In this document: positions 1 to 10,499 of the stretch, piece by piece | How the letters are laid out: each line of letters starts with the position of its first letter | Position numbering within the stretch: position 1 is the first letter of the stretch | NCBI GenBank assembly: GCA_963921195.1 | Contig: OY992537.1 | Coordinates: 245,960,414 to 246,024,413 of the forward strand | DNA: 64,000 bases | Direction: 5' to 3' | From: Pegoplata infirma | Taxonomy: Eukaryota; Arthropoda; Insecta; Diptera; Anthomyiidae | The notes under the pieces: generated by a model | The model's database searches: none | Seen by the model: the letters and a program-made list of their open reading frames with translations, nothing else | Told to the model about the DNA's origin: nothing | Translations under genes and position numbers: made by a program

Positions 1-556
1 TTTAAAAAAAAATATCGCTGGCGCGAAAAAAATTATTATAATTATTGCATAAAGAAAAAATACAGTGCTTGTTTTCAAATCACAGGAATGGTTGTATTTA
101 AAAAAAAAACATCATAAAAAATTGTTCATTCCATTTGAAAATTACACTGAAAAAAAAGACATAACTAAAATTAAGTAAAAAATGTCTTTAAATATTTATC
201 ATGAATTTTCCTAAAATTTAGTTAAATTTAACTTAAAAATGAGAAATTTTCTTAACTATGAGGAAAAAATTTTAGTTTATTTACTTAGAATTAGTTCAAA
301 GTTTTCTTTAAATGGATTTTTTTAATATTAGGAAAAAAATTCTTACTGCCAAAGAAATTTTCCACAAATCTAAGAATCGTATCCTTATTTTTAAGACATA
401 TTTCTTAAAAAACAATTTAGTTCAAGTTTAGTTAAAATTTACTAAAAAAAACATCATCGTATTTCTCTTATTTGAATTGAGGAAATGTACTTCTTAGAAT
501 TTAGTTAATGACTTCTGAGAGTTTAGTAAATAACTTCTTAGAATTTAGTTAAAAAT
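1..556. repeat. AT-rich repeat block, possible MITE remnant from 145
   Basis: The block is built of short variants of TTTAGTTAA, and the phrase CTTAGAATTTAGTTAA recurs near 495 and 536. At 143 a TA is followed by CACTGAAAAAAAAGAC, which resembles the termini of the TA-flanked MITEs elsewhere in the window. No matching right terminus was found, so this is either a truncated or degenerate copy or simple AT-rich sequence. No gene is visible. Confidence 0.35.
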
Positions 557-1590
557 TCAAAATGGCGATATCTCGAAAACTAAGCGAGATAGAGCGAAAC
601 GGATGAAATTTTCAAAAGAAGGACTACAAAAAAAAATATGGAATAGCCTAGCTCTGCATATCTGTCGGGGTCTCAAGACCCTTATTTTAGATCTAAAATT
701 TGAAATTCCCGAGATTTTATATATGCACATATCTCGGAAAATACTGGCAACACGAGAGAAGGTCCAACGGCATTTTTGTAGCTCTTGACTCGTAGAACAC
801 TTCATTCATGCATGAAACCAATAGGTTTAGCAGCGCTCTTTTACTCGTGACTCCCTTCCAAAAGCTGCTTCCAGTTTCACAAAATTTCAGCTGGGTTATG
901 ATAAATCTATTTGTGGTTTGACTTTCTCCCTTTTCTTTAATTTTTTTTAATAAATAAACTTGAATAAAATTTAAGTTTTACAATTTACCAATATACTTTT
1001 TTGAGGGTATACGCTTTTACTTGTTGTAGTACGAGTATGTCATTGTATGTATTTATGTTATTGCCATCATAATAATCATTAACATTAACGTGATTATTAT
1101 GACTGCTTTTATTTCTTAAACAACAATAAGACTTTATTGCACGAAATATGGTAAAAAGAATTTAATTTGTTTATAGATACACACACACACACATCCAATG
1201 TATTATACTCATATAAATACACACTCATGCATCGTAAAATGTTTTGAATGTGACACCTGTTATTTCAATATTCATTTCATAGTTTTGTTTGTTTTGATAT
1301 TTTTTCAAAAAAATAATCTGCAAAAATTTGAGTTCTTTAAAGGTGTTGCTTTTTAAATGGAATTATAAAGCTTTTTATATTGTTACAATACCCTACACCT
1401 CAAGGAAAAATGCTTCGTCGTATTGATGAAATGGTTTCATCATATTGATGAAACGGTTACATTAGTTGCTGTCATCAATTTTGATGACAAATTTCATCAT
1501 ATTGATGAAGATTTTCTTCAATATGGTGAAGAAAATGAAAACAATGCAAAAAATAATTTTAAAAAAATGCTGCCCTGGTATTTTGATACA
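557..1590. other. Non-coding stretch with a CA microsatellite
   Basis: No gene is seen. A (CA)n run lies at about 1179-1193. The sequence around 557-790 (AAAATGGCGATATCTCG followed by moderately GC-richer DNA) resembles the interior of repeats seen again near 7420, but I could not define its ends. From 1400 to 1540 the words TTCATCATATTGATGAA and relatives recur in both orientations. Confidence 0.4.
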
Positions 1591-1880
1591 CGGCCTTCCG
1601 TTTATTGTCGACGCCTTAGCTAGTTGAGCTACCATCAGAGAAAAATCTCACCACCTAATACTTATTGTTAAATAGATAACGTAACAAACCGGCAATTAAA
1701 ATCCTACTGATGACAACAGTTAACTGGAACTGTTTAAAACCGGGGTATGAATACCAGGATTGTCTAAGCTTTTAGAAATTAAATTTTCTTCTACATTTTT
1801 CAACTCAAATCCTTTTAAAAAATAGAATTAAAATTCAATCTGTACTAACAGAAAAAACAACAAATAAAATTAAATAATTT
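1590..1880 (+). repeat. SINE-like repeat body, copy 1
   Basis: The segment from about 1650 to 1880 is collinear with 62900-63180: AATCCTACTGATGA, then a CAGTTAACTGGAACTGT block, an ACCGG/AATACCAG block, ATTTTTCAACTCAAA and finally CTGTACTAACAGAAAA. The other copy is preceded by a tRNA-like head with a B box. This copy instead has a stretch at 1595-1640 that looks tRNA-like on the minus strand. I infer a dispersed SINE family; no coding content is expected. Confidence 0.5.
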
Positions 1881-2269
1881 TTATTTTTCTTCAAATGTTG
1901 TTATTGATGATACGTTGTCATACTGATAACAAGTTACATTGGACGAAAATTGATGCAACATTTCATCATTAAGAAGAAAACGTTGGGGGACACCTTCCCC
2001 CCTCTGAGTCAATTTTGACAAATTGATTTATTATGATTTTTGCTACTTACAATTAGGCAATTTTATGATTATGGATATATTTTTTTTTTGTATCCACGCT
2101 TACAATATGGGAAAGCAGAAAAATATATTTTTTGATATTCTGGGTCCAAACTCAGGTATTTAAATTTCTTTTGACATAAAAATGTTTAATTTTTTGTACA
2201 AAAAAGTACAAACAAACTTTAAAATCTTGTGTTTTCAGGGGTTATTTTAGTTCTTTCGCCATTGTCCGA

Positions 2270-2490
2270 TTTTGCTAATGACAATAAGACACATTCGTGC
2301 CAAGTTTCAGAACTCTAGCTCTTTTGGTTAAGACTGAATCATGATTTCTACAGACGATCATGGACCAATATGAACATAATTTTTTGGGTTCCCCGACCGA
2401 TATTACGATGCGTTACACACTCATGATGTGGCTTGAGGATATACAACTTAAACTACTAGTAGTAATACTTAGAAATAACGAAATTCTCAC
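2270..2490 (-). mobile_element. Mini-me/Helitron-like fragment
   Basis: Reverse-strand copy of the mini-me type. GGTTCCCCGACCGATATTACGATGCGTTACACAC (here split over 2389-2422) matches the block next to the 5' end in the better copies. The preceding CAGACGATCATGGACCAATA corresponds to the degenerate GATCGAT core. The microsatellite blocks have decayed. The lower boundary is uncertain. Confidence 0.55.
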
Positions 2491-2599
2491 AAGCGTTTTT
2501 TTCATCAAACAGACGTGAAATGTGATTTGACAATTACGACCGTACACCTATTTTGGCCGCTTTTCAATTTGCAATACATAAGTTTCTAAAATTTACCAT

Positions 2600-2608
2600 T
2601 TTATTTAA
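2600..2608 (-). promoter_or_regulatory. Possible polyadenylation signal
   Basis: TTTATT on the plus strand near 2602 reads AATAAA on the minus strand, about 100 bases downstream of the stop codon of the candidate exon at 2706-2951. In DNA this AT-rich the hexamer is common by chance, so it is only weak support for a gene end. Confidence 0.2.
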
Positions 2609-2705
2609 AATTTAAATCATAATAAAGATTTTTTTGTTTTAATAAAACCCCCATTTATACATTTGTAGTTAAGTTTTTAACTATAAACCCTTCTTGTAGT
2701 CAGCC

Positions 2706-2951
2706 TCAAAAAGGAAGTTCATCCTCATCGTCGAGCATGATGTCAATTAGAGATGGCCATCTTGTTGCTTCCATGTTGAAATTATGTCTGTGTGTATTGT
2801 CATAAATCGACTCAGTTGCCGTGTAATTAATTGCAGTAGAAAGATTTATAGCATTTAACTCAACCATACTGCCATTTTCTGTTATTGCTATTGTTGTTAG
2901 CGCATGTATAGGGTATGAGCTCCATGCCAAACTCCCAAAACGATGACTGAC
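2706..2951 (-). CDS. Candidate terminal exon of an unrecognised host gene
   Basis: An open frame of 81 codons plus stop runs on the minus strand from a possible splice acceptor (CTGTTCTAG, reading down through 2952) to a TGA at 2706. In this frame the acceptor falls exactly at an in-frame TAG. The product starts V-S-H-R-F-G-S-L-A-W-S-S-Y-P and is a mixed-composition polypeptide, unlike the K/F/N/I-rich shadows elsewhere in the window. It ends in the acidic tail L-D-D-E-D-E-L-P-F. No methionine starts the frame at a sensible place, which fits an internal or terminal exon better than a whole gene. The stretch is richer in G+C than its surroundings and matches no repeat elsewhere in the window. 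I do not recognise the family and assign no function. Upstream exons would lie at higher coordinates or outside the window. A chance frame or a transposon remnant remains possible. Confidence 0.35.
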   Translation of the reverse strand, partial: VSHRFGSLAWSSYPIHALTTIAITENGSMVELNAINLSTAINYTATESIYDNTHRHNFNMEATRWPSLIDIMLDDEDELPF

Positions 2952-3024
2952 CTAGAACAGCATCGTCGTTTTTACCGTTAATTTGAAAATGTATATAGTA
3001 TTCACAAATGTATGTGCTGCATTA

Positions 3025-4093
3025 GGGTGGCACGAATAATGACTTTTTTCGAATTTCTTCGAGTGCAGGGCAAATTATGGTTCCTTTTGGACTAAAATTT
3101 TTAAATTTTGTTTAAATTTTTAGACAAATCGAACAATTTTAACCAGTGCCGCTGGGGGGGTTAAGTTTGGCCCCACAAAAAATGTTTGTCATACAAACCA
3201 AAAAAAAAACGGTTTTTAATTTTTGTTTTTTTTCACTATTATTTTATTAAGCTTATACACAGAAAAAAATTGAAACGAATTTCAATCAACAAAAACGCGG
3301 ATTCATTCAATTTTTTGATTGTAATTCCTCCAATTAAAAAAATTGTAATACCAATCATCAAATTGTAGGTGACTGATTAAAAATTTTTTTAATCAAACAT
3401 TTTTTTCGATTTTGATAAAAAATTTTATCAATTTTTTTATTTATAGTCAATCAAAATAATGATTGATTTAACAAATGAATTATCAAAAAATGCATCCTTT
3501 TTGCTTTCCAATATATTGCCAACAATAAAAAAAAACCCCGATTATTTTGTATATTTTTGAATTAATTTATTCAAATAAATTAAAGCGAAAAAAAAATCTA
3601 GTATGTTGAAAATTTATAATTCGACAGTTAAAAAAAGAAACAAAATTTTAATCAAAACATTGATTGACTCGTTTAAATTTTTCTGATCAATAGATTTAAT
3701 TAAAAATTTTTAGCCAATAATTTTTTGTGTGCACTGTGATCGACTTTGACACTTTTTTAACAAGTTGGGCACCCTACTGGTAAAGTTAATTCGAGTACGC
3801 TAAATTCAATGGTGCTAGCCGGTGCTAGCACTCGTATTCGCGATATTCGCAATTTAAAATTTTGATGCTCAAGTACAATAAAAACGATATTTTTAAGCTT
3901 CTGAGTTAATTTTTAAATTTAAAACCATTCAACTCTGTTAAATTAACACACCAAACCATAATACTGTGAATTTTTTCGCGAAAAATATTTTTTGTTCGCG
4001 ATTCTTCATTCTATTTCGATTTTGGTTGATATACTGCGTTATTTGCGTAGCAATCGACAAAATTTTAAAAGAAAGTCATTATTGGTGCCACCC
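3025..4093. mobile_element. TIR DNA element with GGGTGGCAC ends
   Basis: The left end GGGTGGCACGAATAATGAC at 3025 and the right end GTCATTATTGGTGCCACCC at 4075-4093 are inverted repeats with one mismatch in the terminal 19 bp. Both are flanked by TA (3023-3024, 4094-4095). A second, truncated copy of the left end is at 37378. The interior has no transposase and is interrupted by the MITE at 3258-3731. TA flanks suggest a Tc1/mariner-like origin, but the family is unassigned. Confidence 0.75.
3258..3731. mobile_element. TA-flanked MITE, CACAGAAA family, copy 1
   Basis: It begins CACAGAAAAAAATTG after a TA and ends AATTATTTTTTGTGTG-like. The interior is collinear with the copy at 35682-36699: ATCAACAAAAACGCGGATTCA, then the ATGATTGATTTAAC block, then CAATAGATTTAATT. 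It is inserted inside the GGGTGGCAC element. The right TA has mutated to CA. No coding capacity. Confidence 0.7.
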
Positions 4094-4167
4094 TAATGTA
4101 TAAAGCAAGGTATTTATACATTCACGGAAGTTAAGCTTACCCGGCAACATTCACGGTTTTTCTTTTA

Positions 4168-4635
4168 ATACCCTCCACTTATTGTTAGTAGTAGTGGGTA
4201 TATATACGTTTGACATTTCGTTTGTAACTCATCGAAATATCGGTCTGAGTATATATATAATTGATCAGCGATCGATTCCAACACATTCTAGCGATGTATG
4301 TATGTCCGTATGTCTGTTGAAATAGCTATCACGGTATTGCATTTGAGCGCTATCGGTTCTGCGGTTCAAACATTATTAACGAAAATGTAAGGACGCCTCG
4401 GAAATTTTGATACATTCAACATAACCTAAAAATGCTTTAATTCAGCTGCTTGTTGAATACGTGAAAAAAAATTAATTGGATACCGAATTTTATTTAAACA
4501 AGTAAAACCATATTTAAAAAAAAATATTCCTTCCACAAAATTTTTCGTTTTTTTTTTTTGTAGATATTTTTTTTTTACACTGAGTAGGGTATCAATACAT
4601 TCGACAGGACTGAATTAAATTTTTTTACTTGTTTT
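4168..4635 (+). mobile_element. Mini-me/Helitron-like element, plus orientation
   Basis: It starts AATACCCTCCACTTATTG, followed by GGGTATATATACG, a (TA)n run at about 4248, GATCAGCGATCGATTCC and the GTATGTCCGTATGTC (GTCY)n-type block at 4304. The 3' end has a decayed hairpin, ATTCGACAGGACTGAAT, at about 4599. The interior includes the ACATTCAACATAACC block shared in inverse orientation with 5715 and 44275. Non-autonomous. Confidence 0.65.
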
Positions 4636-4639
4636 TGTT

Positions 4640-5315
4640 GTTCTTTGTTGCTCTGATGTTCATTTGAATAAGTACATTTGCTGCTTCTGGATAACTATGT
4701 TGGTATGTTTTGCATACCATGAGAGGATAAGAAAGAAGGTAAAGTTGTCCAATGATGATACTCTTATGTCTATCGTTATCGTAAAAAAAACATATCCCGC
4801 ATGAATGTTCCATTGCGTGTACGTATGTATGAGTTCAAACATACATAAATATGCAGAAACATACAGAAATTTATATTTGTTTTTTTTTTTTGTAAATTTC
4901 ATTGCAACTTGGTATATTTACAAGTTAATTCTTGCTCACAAAAATAAAAATGTAAAAACATTAAAAAATATAGGCTTAACCGGAACCGGATATATTATCT
5001 GCGCTATCTACCTGCTGCCCACCAACCTAACTGGGATTTGCCAAATGAAAGTAATGTTGAAATTTAAAATAAATGTACCATATTATTATTATGTGGAATA
5101 TCACATGAATCAACAACAACTACATCATCGTTGTCGTGAGCAGTACATTTTCGTTACGCTTCAAATATCTTACGATTTTATGCTGTTGTGTTCCCCCCAA
5201 TGCAAACCATATGCATGTGAATGGGTGTGGATGCAAATTGTTATTTATACACTTGCCTCCTACAAATTCCAACAAATTTGGCGACCAGACTTTAAATTGA
5301 TGTTTTATACCCTAC
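4640..5315. other. Single-copy-looking stretch, no gene supported
   Basis: This is the longest open frame region of the window (plus strand, 4805-5326, 173 codons). The translation is rich in Y, F, I, K and C, has no recognisable domain, and runs straight into a hAT terminus at 5318. I judge the frame to be chance and see no other structure here. Confidence 0.4.
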
Positions 5316-5317
5316 AC

Positions 5318-5390
5318 CAGAGGTAACCAACCTATTGTACGCGTACCACTAGGGGTACGCAAAACTGCCCGCGGGGGTTTATGAGCTGCA
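5318..5390 (+). mobile_element. hAT terminus fragment (CAGAGGTAACCAACCT)
   Basis: The sequence from CAGAGGTAACCAACCT through GTACGCGTACCACTAGGGGTACGC matches the reverse complement of the right end of the complete hAT element at 57085-57747. Only this terminus is present, so the copy is truncated or was broken by the mini-me copy that follows. Confidence 0.6.
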
Positions 5391-5454
5391 AAGAAAATAA
5401 TATCAAATGTTTTTTTTAAATTACAATTGTTTTGTTTATTCGATTAAAAAACAA

Positions 5455-5820
5455 GTAAAAAAGTTAAATTCGGCCTTGCCGAATGTAGTGATATCCTCCA
5501 CAATTTCAAAAAGATTATTGCAAAAACTTTATTTAAAAGGAAATTACTTTTGAAAAAAAAAAAAATTCCGCGAAAAAAAAAATTGGTAAAAAAAATCCCC
5601 GATTTTTTTATTTTTTCTCCAAAAATATGTTTGTACTTGTTTAAATACCATTTGGTGTTTAATTATGTTCACATAAATAAACCAGCAGCCGAATTAAAAC
5701 ATTTTGTATTTTTAGGTTATGTTGAATGTACTAAAATTTTTGAGGTGTCCTTACATTTTCGTTCATAACTTTTGAACCGCTGAACCGATATCGCTCAAAT
5801 GCAATTTTTTATGTTTCTTC
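5455..5820 (-). mobile_element. Mini-me/Helitron-like fragment, 3' end at left
   Basis: The minus-oriented 3' end carries a perfect 7-bp-stem hairpin at 5468-5484 (ATTCGGC, loop CTT, GCCGAAT). The following 350 bp are collinear with 44032-44370, including AGTGAT-TCCTCCACAATTTC and the TTAGGTTATGTTGAATG block. The 5' half with the microsatellite blocks is missing here. Confidence 0.65.
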
Positions 5821-6025
5821 ACAGGATGATTCTGTTGGAATTTTTAAAGACACAGTAAGTAAACATTTTAAGATCCTATTATGTGTCTCGGCGAGAACTA
5901 GGTTTTGAATTTTTTGTAGATTGCGTTTCTGCCATACCACTGTGGGCCAGCATCCAAGAATTTTGGCCAAAACTAGAATACAGAAGATAGAAGTCTTTAT
6001 AATATGCCAAAAGAGGTTTAGGCAG

Positions 6026-6325
6026 TGGCTAATCACAAATCTGGAATGAAAAATTTAAAATTCAAAATGGCGGATTCAAAATGGCGGCCATAAATTTTAA
6101 AATTTGAATATATAATACTTAAAATATTTGTTTATAATGGCTATGGCGACGCTGATTACGAATATGGAATCGAAAATTTAAAATTCAAAATGGCGGATTC
6201 AAAATGGCGGTAAAAAACTTTTAGATTTGTATACATTGAACTTTATTTATTTGTTTATGAAGGATATGACATCGCTAATTACGAATTTGGAATCAGAAAA
6301 TAGAAATTCAAAATGGCGGCCAAAA
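6026..6325. repeat. Tandem repeat, about 123-bp period, three units
   Basis: Three units each carry TTCAAAATGGCGGATTC or a variant, preceded by AATCACAAATCTGGAAT at 6031, GATTACGAATATGGAAT at 6155 and AATTACGAATTTGGAAT at 6278. Units are about 123 bp apart and the third is diverged. It probably belongs to the interior of a larger, unassigned repeat. Confidence 0.65.
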
Positions 6326-6329
6326 ATTG

Positions 6330-8195
6330 TGTTTTCGTGTTTTCGTGAGCACATTAATATAAACAAAATCCAAGAAAGTTGTAATTAACAAGAAAAAATG
6401 CAGAAAAGTTTTGTTATTGTAAATTACATCCAAACTATTTTATGGAATAAATGAAAAGGTGTTAACTTTATTTTTATTTGACTTTTTTTTTTCTCACACA
6501 GAAATAATGTATTCAAACTAAAGACGAAATATTGCACCAAAACATACCCAGTAAAATTTTGAATTCCAAAGAATCGGTTATGTGTTGCGAATCGAATATT
6601 TACCACTTTAACTGAACATGTCAACTTGTTGACGCTTTCAAACGAATAATTAATTTATGCTCAAACTCCGATAAAATCGCAAAGGCACATTTTTACAAGA
6701 AAAACACGGATAAAAAGTTATTAAATTCTAATCCGGACCATTAAACTGCATTGAAATTTCAGCATAAATGTATCATTAAAAAGTAAAACTTGAGGACGCA
6801 GTTATACTGGATATATTCTATGTATATGAATTCTACGATAATGTTGTTCTTAAAAAAACCTGTCAAAAATGCTCATCAATTGCCACTATCGGCTAATTAA
6901 AGTGGTAACCCATAAATATCATCCGCTTAAATGCGTCACTGAATATGTGAGCATTAAGAATTTATAAAAGTCCGAATAAAAGCCGAACTAGCAAAAATAT
7001 CGGCAAAAGCAAAAACAAGTGTCGGCTTAATCATAATAGAGATTATTATACATGAATTTGGGTGTCCTATCTATGTATATAATATAACGTTTAAATGTAT
7101 ATAGTATAGTTTACAGATTTTTGACAATTACAACTTAATAAAACCGAATTTCGCTAAGTCCAATACACCATTTAATATGCCTTCAAAAAACCTTTCGATC
7201 TGTATAAAATGTTTATATAGCTCCTTTGAAACAGATATGAAAAAACGAAATAATAACGTTTCCCCCTCCCATTTCCCCTCTTTAACCGCCGAGATGGCAC
7301 CTAAAAAAAAACAGGTTAATCTTAGATTTTGACCTTCTATAACATACGCGAATTGCAGAACAATCGGAGTGCAAGTGATTTTATCTTCCGTGCTAGTGTA
7401 GAAGTGTAATCTGAACGCCATTTTTTAGTTATAGGACAATATCTCGAAAGTTTATGAATGGTCGCAGACGGTCGCAAAATTCTAGTTAGGGGACATATTA
7501 AGGAACACATTGGCATTAAAGGGTTTCCAAAATCGTTTGGAGCTTTTTGGAGATCGATGTTGAAAAATGGCGATTTTCAAAAAAATCGTTATTTTTTTGG
7601 GGAAACTTAAATTTTATACCTTCTTTAGATAATTATTGAAGTGTTTTAGATTTTTATAAGTTAATAAGTACTTCTTTAGTGATTTCTGAATGATTTTCAG
7701 TCAAAAATTCTTTAATTTACAAAGTTTTTTTTTAATATATTTAAAAAAAAAAATGTCACAAAAATTCGAAATTTTGAATTTGACCTCTTGCCAAAGAAAA
7801 TCAGTTAGCCACAATATTACAATATTTTATTTACATAATATTGAACATTCCAAGATTTTGAATACATCAACAGAATTTGGATGCAGCGAAATGGACTTTT
7901 GGCCAAAAAACGGAGATTCTGGCCCACTGTGCATACGCCTGTTTACAAAAAAAAAAAAAATAATTACCCACCATACTGATTCCATTAAAAAAATATTAAA
8001 AACATTAAAAAAAAAAAACAATTTTAAGACATTTTTTGATTTCGCCCATATAGTTACAAAATGATTCAATAATTTTATGAGCATGCTTTAAAATTAAAAC
8101 AAAAAAAAATATGTAGAATTATGGCCTCATAGCATTTTCTCATAATTTTAATATAAATTTAAATTTTTTAAAAAGAAATACAATCACAAAATGTT
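6330..8195. other. AT-rich intergenic or intronic DNA, no gene seen
   Basis: Only short, low-complexity frames are present. The segments at 7420-7570 (CGCCATTTTTTAGTTATAGG, TATCTCGAAAG, AAAATGGCGATTTTC) resemble the phrase at 557, which hints at a dispersed repeat with undefined ends. Confidence 0.4.
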
Positions 8196-8199
8196 ATGG

Positions 8200-8258
8200 G
8201 CTTTGGGGAGGGTATTTAAGGATCCGGCCAAGTCGAATCAAAACTTTTTACTTGTTTC
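8200..8258 (+). mobile_element. Helitron-like 3' end fragment
   Basis: GGGAGGGTATTTAAGGATCC followed by a decayed hairpin GGCCAAGTCGAATC and AAAACTTTTTACTTG matches the terminal region of the plus-oriented mini-me copies (compare 31055-31090). Confidence 0.45.
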
Positions 8259-8390
8259 GTTGCATTTTTTTTTTTCTTTTAACTGTGCAAATTTGAAAAA
8301 AAAAACTATAAAGATTTTTACTAAATAACGCGTTAGCAAAGGAGATCAAACGTATGATGAAAAAATAAGACTCAGCTTGCAATAAGTATA

Positions 8391-8618
8391 CACCCAAAAA
8401 AAACGTGGGTATTTATTACCAAAAATTTAACTAATTTTAGTCCAAAAGGACCTAGTGCAGAAATTGGTAACCAATACTAAAATTTTTAACTAATATTACT
8501 CAAATCCAGTAAAAATTACTAATGTTAGTACTTTGAAGATACTAAAATTAGTAACGAATTAGTAGATTTTGGTACAATATCACTTACTAAACCTTTTACT
8601 GTAGAATTATTTTGAGTG
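8391..8618. mobile_element. TA-flanked MITE, CACYC family subtype A, copy 1
   Basis: The element starts CACCCAAAAAAAACGTGGG after TA (8389-8390) and ends GAATTATTTTGAGTG before TA (8619-8620). Its whole length (228 bp) is collinear with 34314-34565 and 34694-34926, including CCAAAAGGACCTAGTGCA and the ACTAAAATTAGTAAC blocks. Non-coding. Confidence 0.85.
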
Positions 8619-8685
8619 TACGTATTAATGCATTTCAATAAAAATTTACACAAAAATTTTTGAAACCAAAAGTAAAACCTTAGTA

Positions 8686-9175
8686 ATTTTTATACCCTGC
8701 AACCACAATATGGGGGTATACTCACTATCTAATTCCGTTTATAACGCGTCGAAGTATTGGTCGGGGACCCCAATAGTTATATGGGGCATTCCATGCCAAA
8801 TCAAACATTTTCAGACACGACCTTTTAGTACTTGCGCGCCAATTCTATTTAAAGCCTTCTATTTGAAGTTACTTTTAAGTAACCGATTTTCAAAATTGCG
8901 TTATTTTTTTTCAAAATAATTAATTTTAACCAGTAAAAAAAAGCGATAACGTTGTCCTGTTTTTAAAGGTGTTTTAGGCCTCTAAAAAACCTTTCCCGTT
9001 TACCGCTGGGCACCAACTTCCAAACTTATACATTAGCTATGACCAGTTCAAATTTCATGGCAATCGGCTTACTGAATGGCTGAATTACTTATTTCCAAAA
9101 AATTTTCCAAATCTCTCAATGTGCATTGGGAGGGTTTCAAAGCTTTGGCACAGCCGAATTTAGCACTCTCCCCTG
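8686..9175 (+). mobile_element. Mini-me/Helitron-like element
   Basis: It starts TTTTTATACCCTGCAACCAC with GGGGGTATACTCACTATCT, then ATAACGCGTCGAAGTATTGG and GGGGACCCCAATAGTTATATG. It ends GGAGGGTTTCAAAGC plus a decayed hairpin GGCACAGCCGAATTT. Short copy with the GTCY block lost. Confidence 0.65.
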
Positions 9176-9591
9176 TTTTCTTTAAAAGGGGAAATAATAG
9201 ATATTTTTGGCAAAACAAACTTAACTGAACAAAAATCTTTTAAAAACTGTAATTTCATCGTTTTTATGTAAAAATTTTACGAAGAACTTAATTTTTTTAA
9301 GAGCATATTTTTCACATTTTATGAGCATATTTTCGGTTTTATGTTGCATATTTCAAGCACAAAGAATCGTTGTTTAGAGAATATTTTTAGTTTCCCTGCT
9401 TATTAGTGTCATAAAACATAAAATTTAGCAGTTTGTGTGGAATCTCTCATATTAAGCAGTAAAAAATTATACAAAATTGCCAAAGTGATAAAGTTCACAA
9501 TAAAATTCCAAAAAATAATATCGTCACCTAAATAGCAAAAGGCCCTAACTAACATTTTATTAATTTTACAGAAAAAGTAAAAAACAGTATA

Positions 9592-9864
9592 CACTCAAAA
9601 AATTATGTTAGTAAAATCAACAGAAAATGTCAGTTAAAATAACTACTTTGTAAGTTGTTTTGGGGTCAACTACTTTTTCAGTTAAATCAACTAACAATGT
9701 TAGTTATTTTAACTGACAAAAAACAACTGACTTATGTAGTAAAAACAACTTACATTTGTAGTCAAAACAACTAAAATGTAGTAAAAATAAAAAAAAATCT
9801 ATAAATAATTTTTTTTTTCAAAAAATTTTTCAGAAAAAAAATTGAAGACCAAATTTTTTCAAAG

Positions 9865-9895
<31 letters not shown>

Positions 9896-10493
9896 AAGTT
9901 GTGAAAAATAAAAAAAAAAAAAAGAAAAATGTATTTTTTGGAAATAAAAAAAACTGAAAATTTTTCAGAGATAAAAAAAATAAAATTAACTACAGTTGAA
10001 CCTCGATTATCCGGCCCTCTATTAACCGGCGACTCTATTAACCGGCATGCTGTGTGTTTGTTTTTTATCTCTATTAACCGTGCTTTACCTCTACTATCCG
10101 TGCAATTCATACATGTACGTACATATTGTATTTTTTGTTATTGTTTTTACCTCTATTAACCGTGCTTTACCTCTATTATCCGTGCAATATATTCACGAAC
10201 ATATACAAATGTAGAAAAATATATAACCTCTTTCAACCGTGTTTTTCGATTATCCGTGGTAAGTTCGGTCCCGTGCAACCCGGATAATCGAGGTTCAACT
10301 GTACTTTAAATAACTGTTACTACATCACAGTACTTTTTTGTTAGTTATTCAAAAAAAGTACTTAAAATAACTAACAGAAATAGTTGTTTGATATTTTTCA
10401 TACAAAAACAACTGACTTTGTAGTTGAAAATAACTAACTACTGTAAAATATACAAACAACTAACATGTAGTAACTTACATAATTTTCTGAGTG
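9592..10493. mobile_element. TA-flanked MITE with nested pogo-like insertion
   Basis: The left end CACTCAAAAAATTATG follows TA (9590-9591). The right end CATAATTTTCTGAGTG precedes TT, a probable mutated TA. The interior consists of repeats of AACTGACTTATGTAGT/AACTAACATGTAGT type in both orientations. It is interrupted at 9993-10301 by a pogo-like element. Without the insertion it is about 590 bp. Confidence 0.75.
9993..10301. mobile_element. Pogo/Tigger-like MITE, 309 bp
   Basis: Near-perfect terminal inverted repeats start CAGTTGAACCTCGATTAT and end ATAATCGAGGTTCAACTG, flanked by TA on both sides (9991-9992, 10302-10303). The CAGT...CTCG-type terminus with TA duplication is typical of the pogo/Tigger group. 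Inside, TCTATTAACCGTGCTTTACC recurs in tandem at about 10071 and 10152. No transposase. Confidence 0.85.
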
Positions 10494-10499
10494 TTTTGT

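Noticed and set aside
4805..5326. Longest plus-strand frame (173 codons) as a gene
   Set aside because: Y/F/I/K-rich translation with no domain, no plausible splice or start context, and it runs into a hAT terminus at 5318.
7690..8084. Overlapping plus and minus frames as genes
   Set aside because: Both are driven by A/T homopolymers (K-, I- and F-rich) and overlap each other almost completely.
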